Assembly (NCBI RefSeq): GCF_900115155.1
Contig: NZ_FOVM01000003.1
Span: forward strand, 272,747 to 336,746
DNA from: Mycetocola miduiensis
GTDB taxonomy: Bacteria > Actinomycetota > Actinomycetes > Actinomycetales > Microbacteriaceae
Direction: 5' to 3'
DNA: 64,000 bases
The notes under the pieces were generated by a model, which was not told the origin of the DNA, searched no databases, and saw only the letters and a program-made list of their open reading frames with translations. The translations under genes were made by a program, and so were the position numbers. Of the stretch, positions 42,804 through 51,927 are shown in pieces (within the stretch, counting starts at the first letter, position 1; each line of letters begins with the position of its first letter).

Positions 42804-43994
42804 ATGTCCAGGATCGTGGCAATGCGAGCAGTGCTCCTCAGCGCGCCCTACGGAGACCCTGCTCACAGCATGGAAAATCTACTCCACCTGCCATCCGGTC
42901 TGCGCACTAGCGGCTTTGTCGAGATCACCCTTGCGAACGGGATCCGCGGCATCGGCGAAGGGTACCTTGCCGTCTTCGCGCCGGAGGTGTTTCGTGCGCT
43001 CGTGGAACAGCTCGAGCCTCTTCTTCTTGGCATGGACGTGCGGCGCCTCGCGGAGATCGAGAAGATGCTCGTCATCGCCACTGGATACTGGAGCCTACAG
43101 GGAGCAGCGAGACACGCGATCAGTGCCATCGAGATCGCGCTGCACGACTGCAATGCGCGGCTCGAAGACCAGCCCCTCTGGAAGTATCTCGGTGGCGCCG
43201 ACAATCCGCAGCTCGCCCTCTATGCCAGCGGCGGAGACTCGATCGGTCCCGATTCTATGGCCCGAGAGCTCGCCGCTGTCGCGCAACTCGGTATCGAGAC
43301 CTTCAAGATTCGCGCTCGCTTTGGTCACGTCGACAAGGTCGTGTGGACGCAACAGGCAGCGCCGCAGATCGGCATAGCAGTAGACATGACGCAGAACCTG
43401 GTGAGCCCTTCGCGGGAGATCACCGATGTGCTCGTGTTTGCCAACGCGATCGAAGCGAGAAGCGGACGCGCACCGGCGTTCCTGGAGGAAGTGTTCGGTC
43501 CAGATCAGATCGACTCTCTCCCCGAACTGCGACGACGGACGGACGTGCCGATTGCGGGGGGCGAGATAGTCACTACGGAATTGGAATTGATCGCCAGGAT
43601 CAGGAATGGTTCATACGACATTGCCCAGCCGGATGCCACGGTGATCGGTGGAATCCAGCCTGTGTTGAGTGTCTTCGCCGCAGCCCGGGAAGTCTCCACC
43701 GATGTCTACGTCCACTGCTGGGGAGCCGGCGTCGGAGTCCTGGCGAATTATCATGCGGCAGCGGCGGCCGGCGGCCGTACCGCGGAATGGCCGTTGCCCT
43801 CGTACCCACTGCGCGATCGATTCCTCGACCGCGTGGCCGTCGTCAAGGATGGGCACGTGAGGCTCTCCGATCTTCCCGGTCTCGGAGTCGAGTTGACGCC
43901 GGAGATCGAGCAAGAGTTCGCTTATCAGAACGATGCCGTCTACAAGTGTCTAGTCCATCCATCGAGCGTGCCGGCGGCACACGCCTGGAAATGA
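42804..43994 (+). CDS. Mandelate racemase/muconate-lactonizing (enolase superfamily) sugar-acid dehydratase-like protein
   Basis: A 396-residue enolase-superfamily enzyme with a capping domain to about residue 125 and a barrel after it. The catalytic base motif is FKIRAR (Lys168-x-Arg170). Metal ligands are Asp194 (VDMTQN), Glu228/229 (EEVFGP) and Glu254 (AGGEIVTT), with a C-terminal His304 (VHCWGAG). The active site looks complete and resembles acid-sugar dehydratases. It would remove water from an aldonate or uronate to give a 2-keto-3-deoxy acid. The start is ATG 42804 with AAGGA 5 bases before it; a GTG precedes it. Confidence 0.85.
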   Translation: MSRIVAMRAVLLSAPYGDPAHSMENLLHLPSGLRTSGFVEITLANGIRGIGEGYLAVFAPEVFRALVEQLEPLLLGMDVRRLAEIEKMLVIATGYWSLQGAARHAISAIEIALHDCNARLEDQPLWKYLGGADNPQLALYASGGDSIGPDSMARELAAVAQLGIETFKIRARFGHVDKVVWTQQAAPQIGIAVDMTQNLVSPSREITDVLVFANAIEARSGRAPAFLEEVFGPDQIDSLPELRRRTDVPIAGGEIVTTELELIARIRNGSYDIAQPDATVIGGIQPVLSVFAAAREVSTDVYVHCWGAGVGVLANYHAAAAAGGRTAEWPLPSYPLRDRFLDRVAVVKDGHVRLSDLPGLGVELTPEIEQEFAYQNDAVYKCLVHPSSVPAAHAWK

Positions 43995-44129
43995 GCCCAA
44001 GTCGCGTAATGCGGTTGTTTCGCCGATGTCGTCTCCCGCACGCCACCGCCCTCGCCTGACGAACATGACAGTTCGTGCCGCGTACTTATGTCTTGGGTTG
44101 TGTGCTATTCGCCATCGCGGAGGGCCTGT

Positions 44130-47100
44130 TCAACAAACCTGGTCCCGCAACCCATCGACCCGACTAGAACTACCTCGCCAAGAAATGACGAAAACCCGTC
44201 CTGAAGAGAGGGTTCCGAGTATGCCTCGACACACCACATGGTCGGGCTGACAGGATTTGAACCTACGACCCTTGTAAGGAAATAACCTAAACTCGGGTGT
44301 CACCAAAAATCTCTGGAAACTGTCGGATTCCGTTGTGTTCACAGGGAACCCGGCGGTTAACTGCCTCCAAATGTACGCGGTCAATTTGAGTCCAGTGGAA
44401 TTGAATCTGATGACTAAATGATGACCATCTGAACCCATTTGAGCGACCCGACGAGCCCTCCGCACTATCTTCCGAACGCCGCCGCACTGGACCGAGCACG
44501 GCTGTGATAGCGATCCGTCGCGCGCTCGGCGTGCCGTCTGGTTCGCATCACGGCGTCGCGTCATCGCGACGTAAAAGTTCTCTCGCGTCGTGCTGGACGC
44601 GACGATGACGTGCGCGGTGTCGGTCGTAATCCCTTGCGCGCGGTGAGAAGTGACCGCATAGCCGAGTTCGACGTGCCGCTTCATGTACTCGGCAGGGAGC
44701 AACACAGCGCTCCCCCACCGCTCGCCGTGCCGTCCCACTTCGGCCGAGCCGTTCGGGCGCACTCCGATCACGGTCCAGCGGTCACCGTTTCGAACCCAGG
44801 ATCGGGCCGTATGAAGCCGACGATCGTTGCGTCGCGTAATGATCGTGTCACCGACAGCCGCACGGGTTCCGTCATGCAGGGCGACTTCATGACGCGCATC
44901 GACACGACCTTCAAGAATCAATTCTGTGCGAGCGCGCACGTTCAGCGACGCCACCGCCTCGTGGGAGTCGCTGATCAGAACCGTTCGTTTGCCTGCTCGA
45001 GCGTCACATCGCCAGGCCTCGTATGCGGCACCCGCCATTGCCTCAGTTCTGCCCTCGCGAACCCGATCGTGCGTGATGTATAGGTCGACGGACTCGGGGT
45101 CGCCCCGACGTAGCCCGAGGGATGCCGTCTTCTCCCAGTCTTCGGTGAAGCGGTACACGTCGACGAGCTCGGGCACGTCCGCCCGGCTGTGAACCAGTAG
45201 TGAGAACGCGCCGCCCGCATCGACCGACTGGAGCTGGGCGTGATCGCCAACCAGGAGAACTTTCGCGCCGGCGTTCGCAGCGAGCGCGGTGACCCTATCT
45301 AGAGACAGTGTCCCTGCCAGAGACGCCTCGTCGATGATCACGAGTTGACCCGGGTGGAACGTCGCCCCATGGACCAGGTGGCTCTGCCACCACTTGGCCA
45401 GGTTCTCGGTCGTGATCACAAGATCTTCCCCGAGAACCTGTGCGGCAGCCGCGGAGGGGGCGAGCCCAACGACGGATCCCGCACCATGTGCTGTCTCCCA
45501 GGCCAAACGGAGCGCGTGCATCGCGGTCGTCTTGCCCGCACCGGCCGGACCGACGAGGACATCAACGACGCGTCCGGAACCAGCGATCCTCGCGAGCGCT
45601 CCGAGCTGACCTTCGGCGAGTACTCCCCCACCGGGCAGCCGCCTCCGGGACACCGAACGCAAGGGTGCCAGTGCGAGTCTGGGTCCAGTCTCATCGGCCG
45701 CGCGTTCGAGCAGCCGGGCCTCCGCGTCGAGCAACTCCGACGACGTGTACACGGCGGAGTGCTTCGGGTGAAAGACCGACGTCCCATCGTCCCGCTGGAA
45801 CGCCTGCGGACTCGACACTATCTCCGGCGGCGTGAGCCGCAGCGACGCGCTTTCGGCGGCTTTGACGACACGGCCGAGGACGGCTTCGCGGTCGGATGCC
45901 GACGCGAAGCGGAGGTGCATCATCTGCCGCGCGGCTTCCGCCATCAGGTTCCAGCGCCGCCAGGTGGACCGCTTCTCGCTAACCGCCGTCATCACACTCA
46001 ACCCCAGCGAACGGACGGTCTCGGGCGGCACATCCTCTGCGCGCATCACCCGCGCAGGAGAGCCGGCCAATGCGGCGCCCGCCCAGGTCGTCGCATCCTG
46101 TCCCAGCACAAGCTCCGCGTGGGCACGCCATTCTGCAGTGAGTTCTGTGAGTGAGCGCACTCGCTTTGCGGGTCGTGTGGAAAGTGTGGCCTGAGCGCGC
46201 AGCTTCATGATGGTGGCCGGCCCGGGACGATGGCCGTGCTGGCCCACGTACGCTTCGATCAGCTTGTCGGTCTCGGCATCGATGTGCCGTGCCCGCGTCG
46301 AGAACTCCGCGACGAGCGCCTCGGGAACGAAACTGATCGCCCATGCAGGGTGGCGGTCTCGGCCCCGCTCCCTCCTCTCCCACTGCACGCCGAGCGCTCG
46401 AGTGAGTGCGTCTGCGAACAGGGTCTCGTGTAGTTCGGACAGCGCAACCACAGCCGCGTGCATCGGTCGTCCATCGAGGGAGCGCCACTTGCCGTCGAGT
46501 AACGTTTGCACTTTGTTGCTGATCACGATGTGCGTGTGCAGGTGAGGGTCGCCGGCCCGGCTGTCGAAATGATCGAACGCCGTGGCGATCAGGCCAGTCA
46601 CATCGACTTGCGCAACGGCGCCGTCGGACGCGGACACGCCGGTCCGCGTCGCCGCGATCTCACGCTCCATGAATGCGACGACCTCGGCCACTGCCGCATG
46701 ATGCACCTCCACGATCCGCGACTGTGTCGCTGCGTCCGCCACACCCCAGAGGATGCTCGCCGATTTCGGAATCGAGAACGTGAAGTCGTACCCGGCGACC
46801 GCACGTCGCCGGGCACTCATATCCTGGAACATGCCGGTCGGCGCTGGATCTGCTGGGCCTCGGTACACGGGATAGGCGCAACCAAGAGGCGAGCCGTCGA
46901 CCGGGTCTCGCCCCAACCCGATCAAGCTCTGCAGATGTGCCTCCGTCACTTCATCGCCCTCGACGATGCGACCCGAGCCGAGGCCCGGGAGGCCGCTTCC
47001 CAGCCATCGACCCGGTGGCGTTCCATTCGCGCTGTAGTAACGAGTCAACGGCGTGAACAGCGACCGCTGCCCGTCTCCAGCAGCCACTGTGCGCAGCAGG

Positions 47101-47147
47101 TACTTGTAGCCATTGCCGGCGCTCATCACCCGCATCGACACCGTCAC
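44130..47147 (-). CDS. MobF/TrwC-type conjugative relaxase, C-terminus replaced by scar sequence
   Basis: The open frame is 1005 residues. The relaxase domain at the N-terminus has RYYSANGTPPGRWLG near residue 36-50 and the metal-binding GDPHLHTHIVIS at 199-210. The helicase domain has Walker A VGPAGAGKTT at 532-541, IIDEASLAGTLSLDR and, near 860, HRAQGITTDTAHVIV and FYVAMTR. After about residue 867 the frame runs into the scar repeat and the remaining ~138 residues resemble nothing, so the normal C-terminal part is lost. A conjugative element was therefore truncated here. The GTG start follows GGAGG. No other transfer genes were seen. Confidence 0.85.
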   Translation of the reverse strand: MTVSMRVMSAGNGYKYLLRTVAAGDGQRSLFTPLTRYYSANGTPPGRWLGSGLPGLGSGRIVEGDEVTEAHLQSLIGLGRDPVDGSPLGCAYPVYRGPADPAPTGMFQDMSARRRAVAGYDFTFSIPKSASILWGVADAATQSRIVEVHHAAVAEVVAFMEREIAATRTGVSASDGAVAQVDVTGLIATAFDHFDSRAGDPHLHTHIVISNKVQTLLDGKWRSLDGRPMHAAVVALSELHETLFADALTRALGVQWERRERGRDRHPAWAISFVPEALVAEFSTRARHIDAETDKLIEAYVGQHGHRPGPATIMKLRAQATLSTRPAKRVRSLTELTAEWRAHAELVLGQDATTWAGAALAGSPARVMRAEDVPPETVRSLGLSVMTAVSEKRSTWRRWNLMAEAARQMMHLRFASASDREAVLGRVVKAAESASLRLTPPEIVSSPQAFQRDDGTSVFHPKHSAVYTSSELLDAEARLLERAADETGPRLALAPLRSVSRRRLPGGGVLAEGQLGALARIAGSGRVVDVLVGPAGAGKTTAMHALRLAWETAHGAGSVVGLAPSAAAAQVLGEDLVITTENLAKWWQSHLVHGATFHPGQLVIIDEASLAGTLSLDRVTALAANAGAKVLLVGDHAQLQSVDAGGAFSLLVHSRADVPELVDVYRFTEDWEKTASLGLRRGDPESVDLYITHDRVREGRTEAMAGAAYEAWRCDARAGKRTVLISDSHEAVASLNVRARTELILEGRVDARHEVALHDGTRAAVGDTIITRRNDRRLHTARSWVRNGDRWTVIGVRPNGSAEVGRHGERWGSAVLLPAEYMKRHVELGYAVTSHRAQGITTDTAHVIVASSTTRENFYVAMTRRRDANQTARRARDGSLSQPCSVQCGGVRKIVRRARRVAQMGSDGHHLVIRFNSTGLKLTAYIWRQLTAGFPVNTTESDSFQRFLVTPEFRLFPYKGRRFKSCQPDHVVCRGILGTLSSGRVFVISWRGSSSRVDGLRDQVC
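44239..44546 (-). repeat. tRNA-end/attachment scar repeat (copy 4)
   Basis: Bases 44239-44274 give the tRNA 3' end on the minus strand. A conserved block with AACCTAAACTCGGG and CAGGGAACCCGGCGGTT follows, then TGATGAC at 44408-44414 and 44419-44425. Similarity to copies 2 and 3 runs on to about 44546 (CTGGTTCGCATCACG), where it merges with the relaxase gene. The 245 bases between the dehydratase stop and this repeat contain no gene I can support. Confidence 0.75.
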
Positions 47148-47428
47148 CGCGCACTCCTCCGCTATCGCTTAGGAGGTGCGCCACCTCGACCTGCAAGAGG
47201 CGTGGCACTGTATGACAGCCTGGCACTTCCTGATTGTCGGAGGTGGAATCGATGGAGGCCGGATCGATGACGGTATACGCTCAGCGGGTCCGGGTTATCG
47301 ATCATTCACGGCACGCGGACGTCGGAGTGCCATACGCGCTCGCCGTGACGGTTGGGGCCCAGAGAGGAAGTGTTGGGCCGATTTCCGCGGTGCCCTCCCA
47401 TGTCGGGCGTCTCCGGTAGCCTCCTCAC

Positions 47429-47893
47429 ATGGCGCCGACTAATATAAATCCTTCATTGCTCAAGCCGCTTGTTGGGTGGAGCATCGTCCACCTCATTGCT
47501 GCGGCTGGCATGTTTGGAGACACGTACGGTACGCCCCTCGCCGTCGGGGATATGGAGTACCGATGGTTCTTTGCGACGATCTACTTGTGTGCTGGATTGG
47601 TCCCGGTAGCGAGTCTTCTAAACGAACGTTTACAAATGGTCCCGGTGACGCCGGCCCACACGATGGGGATCGCATTCGGCCTATACGTCTTCCTGATTGG
47701 CATCCAAGTGGGTCAACTACCTATCGATGACGTGCGGCTCCTCACGGGAGGTTGGGCAGCAATAGGTGGCGGGCTGTGCCTGATCGTCTTCAATCGGCGG
47801 CTACAGCTAGCCCGCAACGCTCAGGCGAAGAGGGATGAGGATGAGCTCGTACGCCGAATCGCAGCGGCGGTCCGCGTCGAACTCCAGCGATGA
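47429..47893 (+). CDS. Small four-helix membrane protein of unknown function
   Basis: A 154-residue protein with four hydrophobic segments (about residues 12-30, 44-60, 74-95, 105-122) and a charged C-terminal helix (NAQAKRDEDELVRRIAAAVRVELQR). I do not recognise a family. There is no clear ribosome site before the ATG, so it may be leaderless. It stands alone between the relaxase start and a NACHT remnant, in mobile-element DNA. Confidence 0.6.
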   Translation: MAPTNINPSLLKPLVGWSIVHLIAAAGMFGDTYGTPLAVGDMEYRWFFATIYLCAGLVPVASLLNERLQMVPVTPAHTMGIAFGLYVFLIGIQVGQLPIDDVRLLTGGWAAIGGGLCLIVFNRRLQLARNAQAKRDEDELVRRIAAAVRVELQR

Positions 47894-47976
47894 CTAGCTC
47901 AACATCAACACTCAATCCCCGCTTGTCGCAGTATATTTCGGAGCAGAACTTTTGAGGACAGCCCCCACGGCCTTGG

Positions 47977-48507
47977 TCAAGAGAATCGCTCGTCTCCGCG
48001 CATCTGTTCCAGCCAACTCGCTACGAGACACGGAGCGCCGTCCGTCACATCCAATTCAACGGTCATTGCCCAAGCCAAGTAGAACTCTTGAATGGCCCGG
48101 TGGGCAAATCCGATTCGTCGGACGTCTTGGGAGGCGCCGTTGGTTGGTGCCAGGAGAGACTGCGTCGCAACCAGAGCGAGAGTCGTTCCGCGCGCGAGCT
48201 CGCTCGAGTCTTGCAGCTTGGACCAGGCGATGGAGTCTGTGAGTACCAGCTGACCATCAATTCGCTCCAGCATCAGGAGTGCTGCCTGCCGAGCGAGCTG
48301 GTGCGCGTGTGCGATCGTCTCGGCCAGCTCTTCGTCGCGGTGGCCAATTCCGGGCCGACCTTGCGAAGAGATTATGAACGGCGACATTACGTCTCTCTGC
48401 ACTTTGTACGTAGTCCATTGGTGAAGTAGCTGGGCCTGGTTCGCGGCGACAAGGTCTTCTGTCTCAGTGACTTCAATCGCCATATTGAGGAACAGCGGGC
48501 GCTCCAA
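47977..48507 (-). pseudogene. NACHT/STAND NTPase C-terminal remnant
   Basis: The frame contains LLERPLFLNMAIEVTE followed later by GFAHRAIQEFYLAWAMT. Both are patterns found after the nucleotide-binding core of NACHT-type NTPases (the second being the usual 'HRSxQEFxxA' helix). The P-loop and Walker B portions are missing upstream, where the frame closes at about 48565, and there is no sensor domain after it. It is probably a piece of a larger defence or signalling protein. The family call is moderate. Confidence 0.5.
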
Positions 48508-48817
48508 GAGCGGTTGGACTGTCGCGCCGCCTGGGGGGTCGGCGGTCGAGCAGGGCAGACTCGTCTAGAGCCATCGTGTGGTGTCCTTCGTGAGTTGCTC
48601 AGTCGGTACTCACTGACCATCCCACGGTGGCTCTTCACGTTGACGAAGCAACGCTCCGAGGATGGAAACCACACCGCTCAAAGGGACGTAACCGCAGCCT
48701 GCGCGATAAGAGCGGCATTCAGCGGAAGGGCCGCGGAGCCTTTGACCACCTACGTGGCGAACTTTCGCCGACTTCGCCAGGGAGGTGCGGCTGCTGGAAC
48801 GGCGGGCGGTGCGGGCC
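48508..48817. other. Spacer without recognisable genes
   Basis: About 310 bases between the NACHT remnant and the hydrolase gene. Open frames exist on both strands but none has a ribosome site or family resemblance. Confidence 0.4.
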
Positions 48818-49627
48818 TCACGGCTCGTCGAGAAAGCGGAATACCTCGCTGATGGTCTTACGGTTGCTTTGTGTTGCGACGTGCCCTTTGTCAGGGTAAT
48901 AGAGCAACCGCGCATTCGGGAGCCGCGACGCGGTGTCACGAAACACCTCCTCGCCGTAGTAGCGATCCCGCCCGCCACCGACGATCAGTGTCCGGGTGGT
49001 GATCGCTGGCAGCTCGCCGGTGAGGTCGAACGCATTCTCAGCGTCGATGGTGATTAGCATGTCGGACAGATCCTCACCCCTACGCGCAGGCCCAACCAGC
49101 CAGCCAAGTTTCGCCAACGCCCACTGCGTGGGTTCGTTTGCCGCCAGCATGGACATCATTTCGGCGTTCGCCTGCCGGGTGTCGCCGTTGCGCAGTAGCT
49201 CCGCGAGTCTGCGCTCGGCAGAAAGACCCAACGGTCCGAGCCGGCATGCCGCGGACAAGAGCACGAGTCGACGCACGGCCTCGGGGTAATCGGCGGCGAG
49301 CTGCAATGCCGCGGTTCCCCCGGTCGACGAGCCGACAACGTCCACCGGACCGCTGAACCGGTCGCTCAGCGCGCGGGCGTAGTCGCGGGCGATGTCGGTC
49401 ATCGTGGTGCCTGGGGCCAGACCCTCCCGACGCTGCACCCACCACACCTCACGGTGTCGGCTGAATGGCCGTAGCTGGCCGACCTGGAACACGCGGTCCA
49501 TCCCACGCGGCGGCCGGTGGTGCGTCGTCAGCCCTGGCAGGTAGACCAACGGGCGTCCCGCGCCCACACGGAAGAAGGCTGGACCATCTCCCAGCCTGCC
49601 CTCTTCGACGATGTTTGCTTTCACCAC
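48818..49627 (-). CDS. Alpha/beta-fold hydrolase
   Basis: A hydrolase of about 269 residues. PLVYLPGLTTHHRPP near the N-terminus provides the oxyanion-hole region, the nucleophile elbow is VVGSSTGGTAALQLAADYPEAVRRLVLLS with catalytic Ser, TLIVGGGRDRYYGEEVFRDTAS provides the acid Asp, and YYPDKGHVATQSN provides the catalytic His. The start is set at the GTG at 49627, with AGAAGAGG upstream; frames as long as 49720 are possible. The substrate is unknown. It is followed on the same strand by the spacer and preceded by two membrane-protein genes, perhaps one operon. Confidence 0.82.
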   Translation of the reverse strand: MVKANIVEEGRLGDGPAFFRVGAGRPLVYLPGLTTHHRPPRGMDRVFQVGQLRPFSRHREVWWVQRREGLAPGTTMTDIARDYARALSDRFSGPVDVVGSSTGGTAALQLAADYPEAVRRLVLLSAACRLGPLGLSAERRLAELLRNGDTRQANAEMMSMLAANEPTQWALAKLGWLVGPARRGEDLSDMLITIDAENAFDLTGELPAITTRTLIVGGGRDRYYGEEVFRDTASRLPNARLLYYPDKGHVATQSNRKTISEVFRFLDEP

Positions 49628-49694
49628 GGGGTCCTCTTCTAACATCTGGGCACACGGGTCAACTGGCGTGATCGTGCGTGGCTGCTTGAACGCG

Positions 49695-50474
49695 TCATCG
49701 GGTGCGCCCCTTGCGGACACCCCGATCAGCGTCCGATTGCGCGACTCCTGACCAGGCCAGAAGCCGGTCGCCTGTCCGGGCGGCTAGCACCGCCAGAATG
49801 ACGCCCCCGAAGGCCAGCATCATGAGTGCATACGTCAACGAGGTAGGTTGTTCGCCCCACATCGTGTTCAGGATCAGCATGCCGGGAACCAAGCCCAGGT
49901 ACCCGACGACGCCAGCGCCCAGCGCCCACGGCCACACCCGGGCGAAGGCCCGCGAGCCAGCGCGTGGGGGTTGCGATGGCACGGTCAGCCACGTACCGCC
50001 AAGGCCCAGGATGATGGCCAGCAGCGGCGGTCCGAACCCGCCGCCAACCAGCAGAAGCAGGAGCGACAAGCCAATCAGGACAAGTCCGCCGTACCGGCGG
50101 TGCACTCCGATAATTGCCCAAATCCCCAACCCGGACGCGACGATCACAGTGACGATTCCGGAGAGCAGCATGGTGGGGAGAACAGTCAGCGCCGGCTCGC
50201 CGCCGAGGACGTCGAATGCTTCCGTGTCGGGCCAGGACCGGATGAACGGTCCGTCCGATGCGACAGAACCCTGAAGGATTTCGCCGATACCGTGCTCGAC
50301 TCCCGCCCCGGCGGCCAGCACCCCGAACACGGCGACCACGGTTCGAACCGCCGCTCCCGGCGGGACCCGGCGCAAGACGCTGCGGGCGCGGGAATCCTGC
50401 GCGCTAGCCACGCGTCCCCCGCTCCCGTCCGCCGTCAGGCCGGCCCGGTGCGGTGTCTTGCCGTGGACGTTCAT
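49695..50474 (-). CDS. Membrane protein of unknown function
   Basis: A 259-residue protein. A basic N-terminal tail of about 40 residues is followed by six hydrophobic segments (about 43-58, 97-118, 125-155, 170-195, 205-235) and a basic end. I do not recognise a family; the repeated Gly-rich helices suggest a small integral membrane protein. The start may be later than 50474, as no strong ribosome site is visible. It lies between two other membrane or hydrolase genes on the same strand. Confidence 0.6.
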   Translation of the reverse strand: MNVHGKTPHRAGLTADGSGGRVASAQDSRARSVLRRVPPGAAVRTVVAVFGVLAAGAGVEHGIGEILQGSVASDGPFIRSWPDTEAFDVLGGEPALTVLPTMLLSGIVTVIVASGLGIWAIIGVHRRYGGLVLIGLSLLLLLVGGGFGPPLLAIILGLGGTWLTVPSQPPRAGSRAFARVWPWALGAGVVGYLGLVPGMLILNTMWGEQPTSLTYALMMLAFGGVILAVLAARTGDRLLAWSGVAQSDADRGVRKGRTR

Positions 50475-50537
50475 GACCCGGCATGATCTGACGATGGCTC
50501 CCTGTTTTTCTCAGGGCGTGCGCTCGCACGACCGGCA

Positions 50538-51305
50538 TCAGAGGGTGCCGGTCTCGGTGGGGGTGTTTTGTGTCCGCGTGTATTTGTGTTCGGCATGCCG
50601 TCGCCGCCAGGCACTCCAAACCAGGTATGCACCGCCTCCGATGACAGCAACCGGCCACAGGTAGTTGAGCACGATCAGCAGTTCCGCGGTCTGCAGCACC
50701 ACCACGAGCGCGACCGCCGCCAGCGCTGCAGCCACGATCCATGCCCACCGGCGCCGCGAACTTCCGCTCGGGAGCATCGCGACCAGCACAAACGTCACGG
50801 CCAGACCGAGCAGGAGGATCGCGCCGGTCCCCTGCCCGCCGACTGCGTCCGTGACACCGCTCACCACGGCGAGGGTCAGCAGCGCGCCGCCAGGGATCAC
50901 CGCCCACCAGCGGCGGTGATCCTGCAGGTATACGGCCCAGAAGCCCGTGCTCACTGCCGCCAGGAACGGCACCTCAGTCCATTGCCCGGCCCCGTCAGGG
51001 TCGAGCTCCATCACCGGTGCAATGGCTGCGCCGAGCAAAGCCCCCGCCGGGATGGCCGACCACCACCACGATCGGTGGGCGAAGTACGCGTACCAGAACG
51101 CGGCTGACCCCGCCGCGAGCAGTCCGGCCCACAACAGGCCCGGGACCTGATCGGAGAGCACGGTCTCAACTAGGAGCAGCACACCGGCCGCCAGCACGAG
51201 AAGCCCGAGAATTATCTGGATCGTCCACTGCCTCATCGCCCCCTCCTCGACATGGGTGGCCGTCCCCTCGGGGATTTTGCCACCATCGAACGACCTGTCA
51301 GCCAT
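50538..51305 (-). CDS. Membrane protein of unknown function
   Basis: A 255-residue protein with about eight short hydrophobic segments containing repeated aromatic loops (AHRSWWWSAIPAGALL, QDHRRWWAVIPGGALL). The repetition suggests internal duplication of a two-helix unit. A cluster of Arg follows and the tail is polar (HKYTRTQNTPTETGTL). The ATG at 51305 is preferred because GGAGG lies 7 bases before it. Function not recognised; the Trp-rich loops at the membrane surface are the notable feature. Confidence 0.7.
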   Translation of the reverse strand: MADRSFDGGKIPEGTATHVEEGAMRQWTIQIILGLLVLAAGVLLLVETVLSDQVPGLLWAGLLAAGSAAFWYAYFAHRSWWWSAIPAGALLGAAIAPVMELDPDGAGQWTEVPFLAAVSTGFWAVYLQDHRRWWAVIPGGALLTLAVVSGVTDAVGGQGTGAILLLGLAVTFVLVAMLPSGSSRRRWAWIVAAALAAVALVVVLQTAELLIVLNYLWPVAVIGGGAYLVWSAWRRRHAEHKYTRTQNTPTETGTL

Positions 51306-51501
51306 GATCAGACCTCCGTTCCTCCGCACCGTGATAGGCGACCCGCCCCCTGAAGGTTGGGGTGACTCAGAGTCCATACTTGCGCCCGCCGCTCGGGCAG
51401 GGCCGAAAGTCCCGCGCGGAGGAGGGACAAGAGTCCTTCACTTTCCGTGCTCAACAGGTTGTTGCTCCTCCCAGCTCGGACGTGATGACGAAGGGTGAGC
51501 A

Positions 51502-51615
51502 ATGCGAGTAATGGTGACCTATGCCAGCAGGCATGGATCGACCGCCAAGATGGCCGAACGCATCGCCGCTGACCTGACCGCCGCCCTTGTCCGGATGCTG
51601 TGCGTGCGCCCATGA
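51502..51615 (+). pseudogene. Flavodoxin-domain N-terminal fragment
   Basis: MRVMVTYASRHGSTAKMAERIAADL is the FMN-binding start of flavodoxin/HemG-like proteins, but the frame stops after 37 residues, so only the first strand and phosphate loop remain. GGGTGAG lies before the ATG. A remnant, not a working flavodoxin. Confidence 0.55.
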
Positions 51616-51765
51616 CCGCCGCGGAGGGGCCCAATCTGCATCAGCTCGCGGTGGCTCCCGATGACCGGCACGGCCGGTCGTTGAGCGCATCGCGCGCGCT
51701 TGCCGGGACTGATTTGTCCGGTGGACGTTACCAATGGGCAGTCCAAGGGCCACTAGATTGGCGAC

Positions 51766-51927
51766 ATGGACATCACTTGGCTTTTCGTCGTACTGGTGCT
51801 GGTCGTCATCTTCGCGAGAATCAGCGTCGCAGGTGCCTTGCGACGGATTGTGGACGCTACGGAGAAGTCGGCGTCGGACCTGGCGATACTGGCGGCAGTA
51901 CCCGATAAGTCCCATTTGCGACTGTAG
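51766..51927 (+). CDS. Small single-helix membrane protein
   Basis: A 53-residue frame: MDITWLFVVLVLVVIFARISVAG forms one strong membrane segment, followed by an amphipathic cytoplasmic tail (RRIVDATEKSASDLAIL). No good ribosome site is visible. It has the look of a real small membrane protein but no known family. Confidence 0.4.
   Translation: MDITWLFVVLVLVVIFARISVAGALRRIVDATEKSASDLAILAAVPDKSHLRL

Noticed and set aside
48508-48817. Possible continuation of the NACHT gene upstream
   Set aside because: The frame meets a stop at about 48565 and no P-loop or Walker B sequence appears in any frame of the gap.
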